A stretch of DNA of 64,000 nucleotides from an uncultured Draconibacterium sp. (GTDB taxonomy: Bacteria; Bacteroidota; Bacteroidia; Bacteroidales; Prolixibacteraceae), in NCBI RefSeq assembly GCF_963675585.1, contig NZ_OY776414.1, positions 2,955,001 through 3,019,000 of the forward strand, written 5' to 3'. Of this stretch, positions 17,690-28,500 are shown in pieces. The notes under the pieces were generated by a model. It ran no database searches. It saw nothing but the letters and a program-made list of their open reading frames with translations, and was not told the DNA's origin. Position numbers and translations under genes: made by a program. Every line of letters begins with the position of its first letter. Position 1 is the first letter of the stretch.

Positions 17690-18079
17690 TTAAACACGTC
17701 TTCTTTTTGCTGGTCTACAACCATTATGTGGAAGTGGAGTCACATCAACAATTTCAGTTACCTGGATACCGATGGTAGCCAAAGCTCTGATTGCAGATTC
17801 GCGACCGTTACCAGGTCCTTTAACGTATACTTTAACTTTACGAAGTCCAAGGTCGTAAGCAGTTTTAGCACACTCTTCAGAAGCTACCTGAGCTGCATAG
17901 GGAGTGTTCTTTTTCGAACCACGGAATCCTTTTTTCCCCGCTGACGACCAAGAGATAACCTCTCCGTTCATATTAGTCAGCGTAACGATGATATTGTTGA
18001 AAGACGAGTGGATGTGTGCCATACCATTGGCTTCAACCACCACCGTTCTCTTTCTACTTGATCCTGTCTTTTTTGCCAT
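17690..18079 (-). CDS. rpsK: 30S ribosomal protein S11
   Basis: 129 residues with the S11 core [18 protein letters not shown] and the C-terminal [23 protein letters not shown]. Part of the platform of the small subunit. Located between rpsM and rpsD with short gaps. Confidence 0.97.
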   Translation of the reverse strand: MAKKTGSSRKRTVVVEANGMAHIHSSFNNIIVTLTNMNGEVISWSSAGKKGFRGSKKNTPYAAQVASEECAKTAYDLGLRKVKVYVKGPGNGRESAIRALATIGIQVTEIVDVTPLPHNGCRPAKRRRV

Positions 18080-18091
18080 AATTCAAATTCC

Positions 18092-18469
18092 TTATTTAGT
18101 GGCCATTTTCTTATTAGCAACAGTTTTACGTTTCCCTTTACGGGTACGTGCATTGTTCTTGGTACTTTGTCCACGAACCGGCATACCGATACGATGACGG
18201 ATGCCACGGTAACAACCAATATCCATTAGTCGTTTAATGTTCATCTGGATTTCAGAACGTAATTCACCTTCAACTTTAAAGTTGTCACCGATTATCTCAC
18301 GAACAGCTGCGAACTGGTCGTCGTTCCAATCTTGAACTTTTGAGTTAAGATCAATTCCCGCTTCTTCAAGAATACTTTTTGCCCTGCTGCGGCCAATACC
18401 ATAAATATAGGTAAGGGCTACCTCACCTCTTTTATTATTTGGAATATCAACACCTACAATACGTGCCAT
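18092..18469 (-). CDS. rpsM: 30S ribosomal protein S13
   Basis: 125 residues: [26 protein letters not shown] at the start and [28 protein letters not shown] in the tail that contacts tRNA. It follows rpmJ as usual. Confidence 0.97.
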   Translation of the reverse strand: MARIVGVDIPNNKRGEVALTYIYGIGRSRAKSILEEAGIDLNSKVQDWNDDQFAAVREIIGDNFKVEGELRSEIQMNIKRLMDIGCYRGIRHRIGMPVRGQSTKNNARTRKGKRKTVANKKMATK

Positions 18470-18493
18470 AAATTTAATTTTAACAGATTAATG

Positions 18494-18610
18494 CTACCCT
18501 TGTCTTTGTTTAAACTTTGGGTTCTTTTTATTAATCACATACAAACGTCCTTTTCTACGAATGATTTTACAATCTTCGCTACGTTTTTTTACTGAAACAC
18601 GAGTTTTCAT
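18494..18610 (-). CDS. rpmJ: 50S ribosomal protein L36 (zinc-independent form)
   Basis: A 38-codon gene from the ATG at 18610 to the TAG at 18494: it begins [20 protein letters not shown] and ends NPKFKQRQG. Only one cysteine of the usual CxxC...C...H zinc set remains, so it is the C-minus type that folds without zinc. It lies between infA and rpsM, the standard place. Confidence 0.95.
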   Translation of the reverse strand: MKTRVSVKKRSEDCKIIRRKGRLYVINKKNPKFKQRQG

Positions 18611-18624
18611 CTTTTATACAATTT

Positions 18625-18846
18625 TTAATTTTTGTATCTAAATGTAATTCTACCTTTAGTTAAATCGTAAGGAGACATTTCAACTTTAACTTTATCTCCT
18701 GGCAAAATTTTAATATAATGCATTCTCATTTTACCGGAAATGTGACCTGTAATAACATGTCCATTTTCCAATTCCACCCGAAACATCGCGTTCGATAATG
18801 CTTCTATAATTGTTCCATCTTGTTCTATGGAAGGTATTTTTGCCAT
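18625..18846 (-). CDS. infA: Translation initiation factor IF-1
   Basis: 73 residues of OB fold: [46 protein letters not shown]. Binds the 30S A site during initiation. It sits 63 bases after secY; the map gene that usually lies between them is absent. Confidence 0.97.
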   Translation of the reverse strand: MAKIPSIEQDGTIIEALSNAMFRVELENGHVITGHISGKMRMHYIKILPGDKVKVEMSPYDLTKGRITFRYKN

Positions 18847-18909
18847 AAAAAACTCTTTTACAAATTTTTAAATAAAGTTTAACTTAAAATATTCTTTTTA
18901 CAATTTTCA

Positions 18910-20238
18910 TTACATTCCTCCACCCGGACGTCCTTTAATTCGACCTGATTTCATCAGACCATCATAATGACGCATTAACAAGTGGCTTTCAATCTGTTGT
19001 AATGTATCTAACACAACACCTACAAGGATTAACAGCGATGTTCCACCATAAAAATAAGCGAACGATTGGCTAATTCCTGCCATCATGGCGAATGCCGGAA
19101 GAATGGTTACCAAACCAAGGAAAATAGATCCCGGTAAAGTTATTCTCGACATAACAGTATCAAGAAATTCAACAGTTTTCTTTCCTGGTTTAACACCCGG
19201 AATAAAACCACCGTTTTTCTTCATATCCTCTGCCATTTGGGTAGGGTTAATAGTAATAGCGGTGTAAAAATACGTAAAAGCTACCACTAATAAAAATTGT
19301 GTAAAATTATACCAAAACCCGGTAATGTTTGACAATGCAGCCGCAACACCACGAAGGTTTTCAGAATTAGCAACACCAACAATTGTAATAGGCACCATCA
19401 TAATTGCCTGAGCAAAAATGATAGGCATTACACCTGCAGCATTAACTTTAAGAGGAATGTACTGACGTACTCCACCGTATTGTTTGTTACCCACAATTCG
19501 TTTCGCGTATTGTACAGGAATCCTGCGGGTTCCTTGAACCAGCGCAATGGATGCCATAAACACGATGAACAGAATAACAAACTCAATTAGGAACATAACC
19601 AGACCGCCACCGTTGATACGTGATCCAAATTCCTGAACCACTGCCATCGGTAAACGAGCTATAATACCAATCATAATAATCAGCGAAATACCATTCCCAA
19701 TTCCTTTATCAGTAATACGCTCTCCTAACCAGAGAACGAACATCGATCCTGCAGTAAGAATAACAATGGATGGAATATTAAACCATACACCTGACATTGC
19801 AAACGCCGAATCGGGCAACTGATAATGTAAATTAGTTAGATATGCTGATGCCTGAGGAATCAAAATAAGCACTGTTAAATAGCGCGTAATTTGATTTATT
19901 TTCCTTCTTCCTGACTCTCCCTCCTTCTGCAACCTCTGGAAGTAGGGAACTGCGATACCCATTAACTGGATAACGATTGAGGCAGAAATATACGGCATGA
20001 TTCCTAAAGCAAAGATAGAAGCCTGTGCAAAGGCACCACCTGAAAACATATTGATCAAGCCCAGTAAACCATCAGAAGTTTGATTCTGAAGGTTTTCTAA
20101 CTGCGCAGGATCTATTCCCGGTAACGAAACAAACGAGCCTAACCTGTAAATTAACAGGAGAAACAATGTTGTTCCAATTCTGAACCTTAGGTCTTCAATC
20201 TTATAAATGTTCTTTAGGGTCTCGATAAATCGTTTCAT
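18910..20238 (-). CDS. secY: Preprotein translocase subunit SecY
   Basis: 442 residues with ten predicted membrane helices. Landmarks: RLGSFVSLPGIDP, the plug-region FSGGAFAQASIFALGIMPYISASI and GKKTVEFLDTVMSRITLPGSIFLG. It forms the protein-conducting channel of the inner membrane. Six bases after rplO in the spc operon. Confidence 0.97.
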   Translation of the reverse strand: MKRFIETLKNIYKIEDLRFRIGTTLFLLLIYRLGSFVSLPGIDPAQLENLQNQTSDGLLGLINMFSGGAFAQASIFALGIMPYISASIVIQLMGIAVPYFQRLQKEGESGRRKINQITRYLTVLILIPQASAYLTNLHYQLPDSAFAMSGVWFNIPSIVILTAGSMFVLWLGERITDKGIGNGISLIIMIGIIARLPMAVVQEFGSRINGGGLVMFLIEFVILFIVFMASIALVQGTRRIPVQYAKRIVGNKQYGGVRQYIPLKVNAAGVMPIIFAQAIMMVPITIVGVANSENLRGVAAALSNITGFWYNFTQFLLVVAFTYFYTAITINPTQMAEDMKKNGGFIPGVKPGKKTVEFLDTVMSRITLPGSIFLGLVTILPAFAMMAGISQSFAYFYGGTSLLILVGVVLDTLQQIESHLLMRHYDGLMKSGRIKGRPGGGM

Positions 20239-20244
20239 TCCGGT

Positions 20245-20691
20245 TTACAGTATTTCGGTTGTTCCTTCTAATTTTTCTATTGCTTCTTTCGCGCTTTTTG
20301 AAAATGCACTGGCTTTAACTTCTAACTTTTTAGTTAAAGTTCCACCACCAAGAATTTTAATTCTGTCGTTTTTCGACGCGACTCCTGCTTTAATCAAGGA
20401 TTCTAAATCGATAACAGTCAGGTTATTCTTAACGGCTACATTTTCTAAAACATCAAGGTTGATTGCTTTGTATTCAACACGATTGATGTTTTTGAATCCC
20501 ATTTTAGGAACAACACGCTGCAAAGGCATTTGACCACCTTCGAAACCAATTTTCCTTGAATAACCTGATCTTGATTTTTGACCTTTGTGACCACGAGTAG
20601 ATGTTCCTCCACGTCCCGATCCCTGGCCACGACCGATACGTTTTTCGGTCTTTGTTGATCCTTCAGCAGGTTTTAAGTTACTTAAATTCAT
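20245..20691 (-). CDS. rplO: 50S ribosomal protein L15
   Basis: 148 residues: N-terminal extension rich in Gly/Arg (GRGQGSGRGGTSTRGHKGQKSRSG), then the globular part ending KSAKEAIEKLEGTTEIL. Binds 23S rRNA late in assembly. Confidence 0.96.
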   Translation of the reverse strand: MNLSNLKPAEGSTKTEKRIGRGQGSGRGGTSTRGHKGQKSRSGYSRKIGFEGGQMPLQRVVPKMGFKNINRVEYKAINLDVLENVAVKNNLTVIDLESLIKAGVASKNDRIKILGGGTLTKKLEVKASAFSKSAKEAIEKLEGTTEIL

Positions 20692-20709
20692 CTTTCAATA
20701 TTTGAAATA

Positions 20710-20892
20710 TTATTTAACTTCTTCAACACTAATTAAATGTCTCATTTTGTTGATCATTCCAACAACCTGAGGAGTAGCTTCATGTTCGATCGGATTGTTT
20801 AGTTTTTTCAATCCTAAAGCTTCTAAAGTTGCTTTTTGACGCTTAGTTGCACCAATGCTACTTTTTACCTGTGTAATTCTAAGTTTTGCCAT
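20710..20892 (-). CDS. rpmD: 50S ribosomal protein L30
   Basis: 60 residues from the ATG at 20892 (MAKLRITQVKSSIGATKRQK). An upstream in-frame ATG at 20955 would overlap rpsE by about 60 bases and add residues foreign to L30, so the internal start is chosen. The core LGLKKLNNPIEHEATPQVVGMINKM is typical. Confidence 0.95.
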   Translation of the reverse strand: MAKLRITQVKSSIGATKRQKATLEALGLKKLNNPIEHEATPQVVGMINKMRHLISVEEVK

Positions 20893-20896
20893 AGTG

Positions 20897-21412
20897 TTAC
20901 CCTTTAAAAACTTTTTGTAATGATACACCTCTTTGTTGAGCCACCTGGTTCGCATCTCTCAGTTCAAGTAAAGCAGCCATAGTTGCTTTTACAAGGTTGT
21001 GAGGGTTTGATGAACCTTTTGATTTTGCTAAGATATCGTGAATACCAACACTTTCGAGTACTGCACGCATCGCACCACCGGCTTTAACACCGGTACCCGA
21101 CGAAGCAGGTTTTAAAAGTACATTAGCACCACCAAATTTAGCGATTTGCTCGTGAGGGATTGTTCCATGAAGAATTGGAATTTTCACCAAATTCTTTTTA
21201 GCTGCGTCAACACCTTTTGCAATAGCGGTTGTTACTTCGCTAGCTTTACCAAGGCCCCAACCTACAATTCCATCCTCGTTACCAACGATAACAATGGCAG
21301 AAAAACTGAAAGTACGTCCACCTTTTGTTACTTTGGTTACACGGTTAATGGCTACCAACCTGTCTTTTAATTCCAGGTCGCTTGTTTTTACTTTATTACT
21401 AATTTTCGCCAT
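20897..21412 (-). CDS. rpsE: 30S ribosomal protein S5
   Basis: 171 residues. The dsRNA-binding-like N-terminal half ([31 protein letters not shown]) and C-terminal half ([36 protein letters not shown]) are both intact. Involved in decoding fidelity. Confidence 0.97.
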   Translation of the reverse strand: MAKISNKVKTSDLELKDRLVAINRVTKVTKGGRTFSFSAIVIVGNEDGIVGWGLGKASEVTTAIAKGVDAAKKNLVKIPILHGTIPHEQIAKFGGANVLLKPASSGTGVKAGGAMRAVLESVGIHDILAKSKGSSNPHNLVKATMAALLELRDANQVAQQRGVSLQKVFKG

Positions 21413-21418
21413 AATATA

Positions 21419-21775
21419 TTAGAATTTAAGGCCACCTTCGCGGGCAGCGTCAGCTAATTGTTTAACTCTTCCGTGGTATAAATATCCACCTCTATCGAAT
21501 ACAACTTCAGTAATTCCGGCAGCCAAAGCTTTTTCGGCTACTAATTTACCTACCATTGCAGCTTTTTCAATTTTGCTTCCAGCGTTTCCGGCAATTGCCT
21601 TATCGGTAGAAGCTGCTGCTACTATAGTTGTTCCTTGTACATCGTCGATTACTTGAGCGTAAATTGATTTGTTGCTTCTAAAAACACTCAATCTTGGACG
21701 CTCTGCTGAACCTGAAACAACTGTGCGAACACGGCTTTTAATCCTTGCGCGCCTTTGTAATTTTGTTATTGCCAT
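21419..21775 (-). CDS. rplR: 50S ribosomal protein L18
   Basis: 118 residues: [38 protein letters not shown] at the 5S-binding N-terminal part and [26 protein letters not shown] at the end. Carries 5S rRNA into the large subunit. Confidence 0.97.
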   Translation of the reverse strand: MAITKLQRRARIKSRVRTVVSGSAERPRLSVFRSNKSIYAQVIDDVQGTTIVAAASTDKAIAGNAGSKIEKAAMVGKLVAEKALAAGITEVVFDRGGYLYHGRVKQLADAAREGGLKF

Positions 21776-21796
21776 AATAATTAATCTTTTAAAAAA

Positions 21797-22354
21797 TTAT
21801 TTTCCAGCGGCTTTTCCAGCTTTACGCCTCAATACTTCGCCAACAAACTTAATACCTTTTCCTTTGTAAGGTTCAGGTTTACGGAATGATCTGATTTTTG
21901 CAGCAACCTGTCCAATTAATTGTTTATCATGACTTTTTAAAGTCACAATTGGGTTACTACGTTTATCTGATACTGCTTCAACTTTTACTTCCTGTGGAAG
22001 TTGAATGTAGGTGTGGTGAGCAAAACCTAATACAAGGTCAAGTACGTTATCGGGCAGTACTTCTGCACGATAACCTACACCAACTAATTCCAACTTCACT
22101 TCATAACCTTTGGAAACACCTTCAACCATGTTGTTTACCAAAGACCGGTACAGTCCATGCATTGATTTTTGGCTTTTTGTTTCGCCAGTCCTGTTTACAT
22201 TTATAGTGCCGTCTTCAACAGCAACTTCAATTGCAGGATCAATTTTTTGTGTCAACTCCCCAAGAGCTCCTTTAACGCTAACTACGTTTTCGTCGCTAAC
22301 TTTAACTTCTACTCCTGCAGGAATTGTAATGGGTAATTTACCTATTCTTGACAT
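21797..22354 (-). CDS. rplF: 50S ribosomal protein L6
   Basis: 185 residues from the ATG at 22354 (MSRIGKLPITIPAGVEV). The ATG at 22384 lies inside the end of rpsH and adds ten atypical residues, so it is rejected. Two L6 domains are seen; the C-terminal RKPEPYKGKGIKFVGEVLRRKAGKAAGK is characteristic. Confidence 0.96.
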   Translation of the reverse strand: MSRIGKLPITIPAGVEVKVSDENVVSVKGALGELTQKIDPAIEVAVEDGTINVNRTGETKSQKSMHGLYRSLVNNMVEGVSKGYEVKLELVGVGYRAEVLPDNVLDLVLGFAHHTYIQLPQEVKVEAVSDKRSNPIVTLKSHDKQLIGQVAAKIRSFRKPEPYKGKGIKFVGEVLRRKAGKAAGK

Positions 22355-22368
22355 GACCGTTCCTCCTA

Positions 22369-22776
22369 TTAATATACGTAACATAAAACTTCTCCACCGA
22401 TGTTAAGCTCACGAGCTTCTTTGTCGGTAATTACACCTTTCGATGTGGAGATAATTGCTATGCCTAAACCATTTAGTACACGTGGAATACTTGTGCTGTC
22501 ACAGTATTGACGCAAACCTGGTTTACTAATGCGTTCTAACGCTTTTATTGCAGATAATTTTGTCTCTGGATTGTATTTTAATGCAATCTTGATATTACCC
22601 TGGTAGCCTACTTCATCTTCGAATTTGTAGTTAAGGATGTACCCTTTGTCTTTCAACAATTTGGTCATTTCCTTTTTTACGTTTGAAGCTGGAATATCAA
22701 CTACGCGGTGTTTCGCCATAATTGCATTTCTTACCCTTGTCAGATAATCTGCTATTGGATCTGTTACTTTACTCAT
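22369..22776 (-). CDS. rpsH: 30S ribosomal protein S8
   Basis: 135 residues: [26 protein letters not shown] at the start and [38 protein letters not shown] at the end. In E. coli S8 represses the spc operon by binding its mRNA; whether that holds here is not visible. Confidence 0.97.
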   Translation of the reverse strand: MSKVTDPIADYLTRVRNAIMAKHRVVDIPASNVKKEMTKLLKDKGYILNYKFEDEVGYQGNIKIALKYNPETKLSAIKALERISKPGLRQYCDSTSIPRVLNGLGIAIISTSKGVITDKEARELNIGGEVLCYVY

Positions 22777-22797
22777 TATTCAAGTTTTTTTAAACGA

Positions 22798-23067
22798 TTA
22801 CCAACTTGCCTTTTTAACTCCCGGAATTAAGCCATTTGAAGCCATTTCCCTAAAATTAATCCTGCTGATACCGAATTGACGCATATAACCTTTTGGGCGT
22901 CCGGTAAGTTTACAACGGTTGTGTAAACGAACTTTCGACGAGTTTTTAGGAAGTTTTTGCAAACCTTCCCAGTCGCCATCCGCTTTCAGCTGGGCACGTT
23001 TTTCGGCGTATTTCTCAACTAATTTTGCACGTTTTACTTCGCGTGCTTTCATTGATTCTTTAGCCAT
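22798..23067 (-). CDS. rpsN: 30S ribosomal protein S14 (long, zinc-free form)
   Basis: 89 residues ending [40 protein letters not shown]. It has a single cysteine and lacks the CxxC pairs of the short zinc form. Spacing to rplE is 2 bases. Confidence 0.97.
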   Translation of the reverse strand: MAKESMKAREVKRAKLVEKYAEKRAQLKADGDWEGLQKLPKNSSKVRLHNRCKLTGRPKGYMRQFGISRINFREMASNGLIPGVKKASW

Positions 23068-23069
23068 TA

Positions 23070-23627
23070 CTAGTTCTTTTTAACGTTTTTAAATGGTAAA
23101 CCTAATTCTTTTAACAAAGCAAAACCTTCTTCGTCGGTTTGCGCAGAAGTGACAAAGGTAATGTTCATCCCGTTGATTTTACTTACTTTATCAAGTACAA
23201 TTTCCGGGAAAACTATTTGTTCCGGAACACCAAGAGTGTAATTTCCACGTCCGTCCATTTTGCTTTCGATACCGCGGAAATCGCGGATACGTGGCAATGC
23301 CACTGCAATTAAACGATCCAGGAATTCATACATTTGGTCGCGACGTAATGTAACACGCACGCCAATTGGCATTTTTTTCCTCAACTTAAAATTAGAGATG
23401 TCCTTCTTTGACAAAGTTTGTACGGCTTTTTGACCGGCGATCATTGTCATTTCGGTTGTTGCAACATCGATCAATTTTTTATCGGCGATTGCTGCTCCAA
23501 TACCTTGGTTAAGAACTATTTTTTCTAATTTCGGAACCTGCATTACAGAAGAGTAATCGAACTCTTTCTTTAATGTAGGGATTATTTCTTCCTGATATTT
23601 CTTTTTAAGAGTTGGTACGTAAGCCAT
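23070..23627 (-). CDS. rplE: 50S ribosomal protein L5
   Basis: 185 residues: [46 protein letters not shown] and the C-terminal [27 protein letters not shown]. Binds 5S rRNA and the P-site tRNA elbow. Overlaps rplX by one base. Confidence 0.97.
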   Translation of the reverse strand: MAYVPTLKKKYQEEIIPTLKKEFDYSSVMQVPKLEKIVLNQGIGAAIADKKLIDVATTEMTMIAGQKAVQTLSKKDISNFKLRKKMPIGVRVTLRRDQMYEFLDRLIAVALPRIRDFRGIESKMDGRGNYTLGVPEQIVFPEIVLDKVSKINGMNITFVTSAQTDEEGFALLKELGLPFKNVKKN

Positions 23628-23950
23628 TACTTTATTTCCTCCCCTGATTTTTTCGAAATACGAACTAATTTACCATCATCATTCAATTTCCTTCCCACAC
23701 GTGTGGCAGTTCCTGTTTTAGGATCTACTAACATAAGGTTAGAAATATGCACTGGTGCTTCTTTTTCAACAATTCCTCCCTGTGGCGTTTCCGCGTTAGG
23801 TTTGGTATGTTTTTTCATCAAATTCACACCTTCTACAATTGCTCTGTCGGTTTTTCTGATTACTTCCAACACACGGCCTTTTTTGCCTTTGTCGTTACCC
23901 GTAATCACAACCACAGTGTCACCTTTTTTTATGTGTAACTTTTTCTGCAT
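23627..23950 (-). CDS. rplX: 50S ribosomal protein L24
   Basis: 107 residues with a KOW motif ([23 protein letters not shown]) and [23 protein letters not shown]. Early assembly protein. Stop overlaps the rplE start. Confidence 0.97.
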   Translation of the reverse strand: MQKKLHIKKGDTVVVITGNDKGKKGRVLEVIRKTDRAIVEGVNLMKKHTKPNAETPQGGIVEKEAPVHISNLMLVDPKTGTATRVGRKLNDDGKLVRISKKSGEEIK

Positions 23951-23967
23951 TTTGAGCTTTTTTCTTA

Positions 23968-24333
23968 TTACAATACTTCTGGTGCGAGTGAAATAATCTT
24001 CATATTCTTCTCGCGCAATTCACGTGCAACAGGCCCAAAAATACGTGTTCCACGCATTTCGCCGGCTTGGTTTAACAATACCACTGCGTTGTCGTCGAAA
24101 CGAATGTAAGAACCGTCCTGACGACGATTTTCTTTTTTCGTACGAACTACAATAGCACGTGAAACTGATCCTTTTTTAACCTCGCCACCTGGCATTGCAC
24201 TTTTTACAGTAACCACTACAGTGTCGCCTAATGTTGCATAACGTTTGCGGGTTCCGCCTAAAACACGGATTACCAAAACTTCTTTTGCTCCACTATTATC
24301 GGCTACTGAACATCTTGATTCTTGTTGTACCAT
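23968..24333 (-). CDS. rplN: 50S ribosomal protein L14
   Basis: 121 residues: [40 protein letters not shown] and [27 protein letters not shown]. Two bases separate it from rpsQ. Confidence 0.97.
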   Translation of the reverse strand: MVQQESRCSVADNSGAKEVLVIRVLGGTRKRYATLGDTVVVTVKSAMPGGEVKKGSVSRAIVVRTKKENRRQDGSYIRFDDNAVVLLNQAGEMRGTRIFGPVARELREKNMKIISLAPEVL

Positions 24334-24335
24334 GA

Positions 24336-24602
24336 TTACTTAGCTCTTTCAATTATTTCAACTACTCTCCAACATTTGGTTTTACTTAAAGGACGTGTTT
24401 CCATAATCCTTACTGTATCACCTTCGTTGCAATCATTTGTCTCATCATGGACATGGTATTTCGTAGTTTTGTTAACGAACTTACCATAAATAGGGTGCTT
24501 CACTTTTTTCTTTTCAGCAACCACTATCGATTTGTCCATTTTATTACTAACAACGATACCGATTCTCTCTTTACGGAGATTTCTTACTTTATTTTCTTCC
24601 AT
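24336..24602 (-). CDS. rpsQ: 30S ribosomal protein S17
   Basis: 88 residues of OB fold: [45 protein letters not shown] and [22 protein letters not shown]. Binds 16S helix 11. Confidence 0.97.
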   Translation of the reverse strand: MEENKVRNLRKERIGIVVSNKMDKSIVVAEKKKVKHPIYGKFVNKTTKYHVHDETNDCNEGDTVRIMETRPLSKTKCWRVVEIIERAK

Positions 24603-24609
24603 CGTTGAA

Positions 24610-24813
24610 TTAATTCTGATTTTCGTTTAATTCCCTTTCGCGAAGAATTGTTTTTAACCTTGCAATGTTTTGCTTGCTTTCCTTCAATTTATTCGGATTT
24701 TCAAGCGGCGATACTGCATGGTTCAATCTTAGGCGAACAAGATTTTCTTTTTCAATCTGTAAGCGTTCGACGATTTCTTTACTCGTCAATTCTTTGATTT
24801 CTGATACTTTCAT
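24610..24813 (-). CDS. rpmC: 50S ribosomal protein L29
   Basis: 67 residues: [61 protein letters not shown], the two-helix L29 fold near the peptide exit. Confidence 0.96.
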   Translation of the reverse strand: MKVSEIKELTSKEIVERLQIEKENLVRLRLNHAVSPLENPNKLKESKQNIARLKTILRERELNENQN

Positions 24814-24827
24814 GATTCACCTAATTT

Positions 24828-25250
24828 TTATTCTTCAACATAATCACGTCTTACCACAAACTTTGTTTGTACCGGTAATTTCTGAGCGGCTAATCTTAAA
24901 GCTTCTTTGGCCATTGCAAATGGCACACCTTCTGCTTCAATAATAATACGCCCCGGAGAAATCGGTGCAACAAATGCTTCAGGAGCTCCTTTACCTTTAC
25001 CCATCCTTACTTCGGCTGGCTTTTTGGTAATTGGTTTATCGGGAAAAACCCTAATCCATATTTGACCACGACGTTGCATGTGACGAGTTACCGCAACCCT
25101 TGCTGCCTCAATCTGGCGACCTGTAAGCCACGCTTCATCCAACGACTTTATTCCAAATGAACCGAATGCTAATTCAGTACCGCGTTGCGCGTTACCTTTC
25201 ATTCGACCCTTTTGTACTCTTCTAAATTTTACTTTTTTCGGCTGTAACAT
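24828..25250 (-). CDS. rplP: 50S ribosomal protein L16
   Basis: 140 residues: [24 protein letters not shown] and [52 protein letters not shown]. Shapes the A-site tRNA channel. Confidence 0.97.
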   Translation of the reverse strand: MLQPKKVKFRRVQKGRMKGNAQRGTELAFGSFGIKSLDEAWLTGRQIEAARVAVTRHMQRRGQIWIRVFPDKPITKKPAEVRMGKGKGAPEAFVAPISPGRIIIEAEGVPFAMAKEALRLAAQKLPVQTKFVVRRDYVEE

Positions 25251-25277
25251 CCTTAATTAAATTGTGAGTGTTAAACC

Positions 25278-25994
25278 CTATTTTCGTCTTCTGTTACGGT
25301 TACCGCCGCCGCCTTTGTTACCACCCGGACGTCCGGACTTTTGTCCGAGGTTAGGTGAAAGGTCGCGATTTCCATAAACCATACCCTTACAAATCCAAAC
25401 TTTTACACCGATTAAACCGGTTTTAGTTAGTGCTTCAGCCAATGCGTAGTCAATATCTGCACGCAAAGTATGAAGTGGAGTACGGCCGTCTTTATACATT
25501 TCAGAACGAGCCATTTCTGCTCCGTTTAACCTACCAGAAACCAATACTTTGATTCCTTCGGCACCCATTCTCATGGTTGAAGCGATGGCCATCTTAGTCG
25601 CCCTGCGGTAAGCAATCTTACCCTCGATTTGACGTGCAATGTTAGTTGCTACGATTTTCGCGTCGAGTTCCGGACGTTTAATCTCGAAAATGTTGATTTG
25701 AACCTCTTTGTTGGTAATTTTCTTCAATTCTTCTTTCAACTTGTCAACTTCTTGACCGCCTTTACCAATAATAATACCGGGGCGTGAAGTATGTACAGTG
25801 ATGGTAATCAGCTTCAAGGTACGTTCAATAACGATTCTTGAAATACTGGCTTTGGCCAAACGAGCGTTCAGGTATGTCCTGATCTTTTGGTCTTCAACCA
25901 GCTTGTCGCCGTAATTATCACCACCGAACCAATTTGAGTCCCATCCTTTGATGAATCCCAAACGATTTGCTATCGGATTTACTTTTTGTCCCAT
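25278..25994 (-). CDS. rpsC: 30S ribosomal protein S3
   Basis: 238 residues: KH domain with [20 protein letters not shown], and C-terminal [45 protein letters not shown] Gly/Arg-rich tail ([15 protein letters not shown]) ends the protein. Lies at the mRNA entry site. Confidence 0.97.
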   Translation of the reverse strand: MGQKVNPIANRLGFIKGWDSNWFGGDNYGDKLVEDQKIRTYLNARLAKASISRIVIERTLKLITITVHTSRPGIIIGKGGQEVDKLKEELKKITNKEVQINIFEIKRPELDAKIVATNIARQIEGKIAYRRATKMAIASTMRMGAEGIKVLVSGRLNGAEMARSEMYKDGRTPLHTLRADIDYALAEALTKTGLIGVKVWICKGMVYGNRDLSPNLGQKSGRPGGNKGGGGNRNRRRK

Positions 25995-25999
25995 TATTA

Positions 26000-26419
26000 T
26001 TAATTAAGATTTTCTTCAACAACACTTTCTTTCCTGTCAACGTACAAGGTTACGTGGTTCGAACGTTTTCTGATACGGTGAGCGCGGCCTTGTGGAGCCG
26101 GACGCAAACGTTTCAAAATACGACCTGAATCTACCATAATCTGTGATACGTATAGTTCACTTTCTTCTAAACGAATTCCTTCGTTTTTAGCCTGCCAATT
26201 GGCTACGGCTGAAAGCAGAAGTTTTTCTACCCTGCCTGATGCTTCTTTTGAAGAGTACTTCAATACATCAAGTGCTTTATTAACTTCCATTCCGCGAATC
26301 ATATCGGCTACAAGCCTCATTTTTCTTGGAGAAGTAGGGCAGTTTCTCAAAACAGCAAAATATTGTTGTTTCTTTTCTTCCTTTCTTTTCTCTGCTGCTA
26401 GTCTTTTTCTGGCACCCAT
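26000..26419 (-). CDS. rplV: 50S ribosomal protein L22
   Basis: 139 residues: [54 protein letters not shown], and the loop lining the exit tunnel ([28 protein letters not shown]). Confidence 0.97.
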   Translation of the reverse strand: MGARKRLAAEKRKEEKKQQYFAVLRNCPTSPRKMRLVADMIRGMEVNKALDVLKYSSKEASGRVEKLLLSAVANWQAKNEGIRLEESELYVSQIMVDSGRILKRLRPAPQGRAHRIRKRSNHVTLYVDRKESVVEENLN

Positions 26420-26451
26420 TTTCTTTTCTTTTTAAAATTAATAGTTATGCC

Positions 26452-26721
26452 CTAACGCTTTTTATTTCCACCATGACCCCTGAATGTACGGGTTGGAGCA
26501 AATTCGCCTAAACGGTGACCTACCATGTTTTCGGTAACATACACCGGGATGAATTTATTTCCGTTATGTACAGCAATTGTATGACCTACAAAATCAGGAG
26601 AAATTACTGATGCTCTGGCCCATGTTTTCACTACCGATTTTTTGTTGGCATCGTTTAGCGCCAAAACTTTTCTTTCAAGTTTGAAATCGATAAAAGGACC
26701 TTTTTTTAATGAACGACTCAT
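26452..26721 (-). CDS. rpsS: 30S ribosomal protein S19
   Basis: 89 residues: [71 protein letters not shown]. Located in the small-subunit head. Confidence 0.97.
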   Translation of the reverse strand: MSRSLKKGPFIDFKLERKVLALNDANKKSVVKTWARASVISPDFVGHTIAVHNGNKFIPVYVTENMVGHRLGEFAPTRTFRGHGGNKKR

Positions 26722-26736
26722 AATTATTCCTCTTTA

Positions 26737-27561
26737 CTATTTTTTCCTACGTTCTACAATATACTTGCTGGAAGCCTTCTTTTTCGAACGGGTTTTGTAC
26801 CCTTTCGCCAGAACACCTGTACGCGAGCGTGGGTGTCCACCTGAAGATTTACCTTCACCACCACCCATTGGGTGATCAACTGGGTTCATCACAACACCAC
26901 GAACGCGTGGTCTTCTTCCTAACCATCTTGAGCGACCGGCTTTACCCGATTTCTCTAAGTTGTGTTCTGTATTTCCAACAGTACCTACTGTAGCCCTACA
27001 GGACGTAAGTACCATACGAGATTCGCCTGATGGTAATTTCAAAATTGCGAATTTACCATCACGTGAGGTCAGCTGTGCATAAGCACCTGCACTACGAGCC
27101 ATAACACCACCCTGTCCAGGGTGAAGTTCAATGTTGTGAACCAAAGTACCAAGAGGTATTTCAGCCAGGGGAAGAGCATTTCCAACTTCAGGATCACTTC
27201 CTGTACCGCTCATTACTGTTTGGCCAACTTGCAACCCGTTGGGCGCCAACATGTAACGTTTCTCACCATCTTCATATTTCAGAAGGGCGATGCGAGCAGT
27301 ACGGTTTGGATCGTACTGAATGGAATCGACAACAGCTGCAACTCCGTCTTTATTGCGCATAAAGTCAATAATACGGTATTTGCGTTTGTGTCCCCCGCCT
27401 CTATACCTCATTGTCATACGTCCTTGGTTATTACGACCACCGGACTTTTTGAGGGGCTCCAACAATGATTTCTCAGGCGTAGATGCAGTAATGGTATCAA
27501 AAGCCCCAATTATCTTGTGCCTTTGACCCGGAGTTACTGGTTTTAATTTTCTTACTGCCAT
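26737..27561 (-). CDS. rplB: 50S ribosomal protein L2
   Basis: 274 residues: [21 protein letters not shown] and, near the peptidyl transferase centre, [30 protein letters not shown]. This includes the essential conserved histidine of the DHPMGGGEG segment. Confidence 0.97.
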   Translation of the reverse strand: MAVRKLKPVTPGQRHKIIGAFDTITASTPEKSLLEPLKKSGGRNNQGRMTMRYRGGGHKRKYRIIDFMRNKDGVAAVVDSIQYDPNRTARIALLKYEDGEKRYMLAPNGLQVGQTVMSGTGSDPEVGNALPLAEIPLGTLVHNIELHPGQGGVMARSAGAYAQLTSRDGKFAILKLPSGESRMVLTSCRATVGTVGNTEHNLEKSGKAGRSRWLGRRPRVRGVVMNPVDHPMGGGEGKSSGGHPRSRTGVLAKGYKTRSKKKASSKYIVERRKK

Positions 27562-27567
27562 TTTATA

Positions 27568-27858
27568 TTAAATATTACTATAAAAGTCGATACTATCTCC
27601 TTCTACCAAAGTAACAATTGCTTTTTTGTATGCTTTTGTTTTACCGGTAATTACACCACCTTTGGTATATCTTGATTTCACTTTACCTCCGTAAACCATG
27701 GTATTCACGGTTTCAACCGACACATTATAAAGGCTTTCAACGGCCTTTTTAATTTCCGGCTTACTTGCTCTGCGATCTACCACAAAACCGTAACGGTTAA
27801 AACGTTCCGACATGTCGGTCATTTTTTCGGTAACTAATGGTTTTACTAAAATATCCAT
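27568..27858 (-). CDS. rplW: 50S ribosomal protein L23
   Basis: 96 residues: MDILVKPLVTEKMTDMSE, YGFVVDRRASKPEIKKAVESLYNVSVETVNTMVYGGKVK. Docking site for trigger factor and SRP at the tunnel exit. Confidence 0.97.
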   Translation of the reverse strand: MDILVKPLVTEKMTDMSERFNRYGFVVDRRASKPEIKKAVESLYNVSVETVNTMVYGGKVKSRYTKGGVITGKTKAYKKAIVTLVEGDSIDFYSNI

Positions 27859-27870
27859 CTCTTTTTTCCG

Positions 27871-28500
27871 TTAAAGTTTAAATGCTTCTTCAATTTTCGC
27901 AACAGAACCTTCCAAAAGCACAATGGCTTTTGCGTTCAATATCTGATAAGTACTTAACTCTGAAGCAATTACAACTGATACGTCCTGCAGATTTCGCGAC
28001 GACAAATATATATTATTATTTTCAGTTGGTAAAACGAAAAGTGCCTTTTTTTCAGCTATTTGCAAATTGCTTTTCAAAGCCACCATTTCTTTTGTTTTTG
28101 GAGCTTCAAAATTGAAGTCTTCAACAATTAAAATACTGTTTTCGTTTGCCTTATAAGTTAATGCTGATTTACGGGCCAAATGCTTCACTTTTTTGTTCAG
28201 CTTGAAACCGTAACTACGAGGACGTGGACCAAAAACGGTACCACCACCGCGAAATAATGGAGACTTAATGCTACCTGCACGAGCTGTACCTGTACCTTTT
28301 TGTCTTTTAATTTTGCGAGTACTTCCTGCTATTTCAGCACGTTCTTTACTCTTGCTTGTACCCTGGCGCTGATTAGCCATGTATTGTTTTACATCCAAAT
28401 AAATGGCGTGATCGCTGGGCTCGATACCGAAAATCTGGTCGTTTAAAGTGACTTTTTTTCCGGTTTCTTTTCCTTCTTTATTCAGTACACTTAGTTCCAT
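27871..28500 (-). CDS. rplD: 50S ribosomal protein L4
   Basis: 209 residues: the tunnel loop [53 protein letters not shown] is intact. It overlaps the rplC end by 10 bases, suggesting translational coupling. In E. coli L4 autoregulates the S10 operon. Confidence 0.96.
   Translation of the reverse strand: MELSVLNKEGKETGKKVTLNDQIFGIEPSDHAIYLDVKQYMANQRQGTSKSKERAEIAGSTRKIKRQKGTGTARAGSIKSPLFRGGGTVFGPRPRSYGFKLNKKVKHLARKSALTYKANENSILIVEDFNFEAPKTKEMVALKSNLQIAEKKALFVLPTENNNIYLSSRNLQDVSVVIASELSTYQILNAKAIVLLEGSVAKIEEAFKL

Noticed and set aside
20893-20955. Longer rpmD start at 20955
   Set aside because: It would overlap rpsE by about 60 bases and add residues not found in L30.
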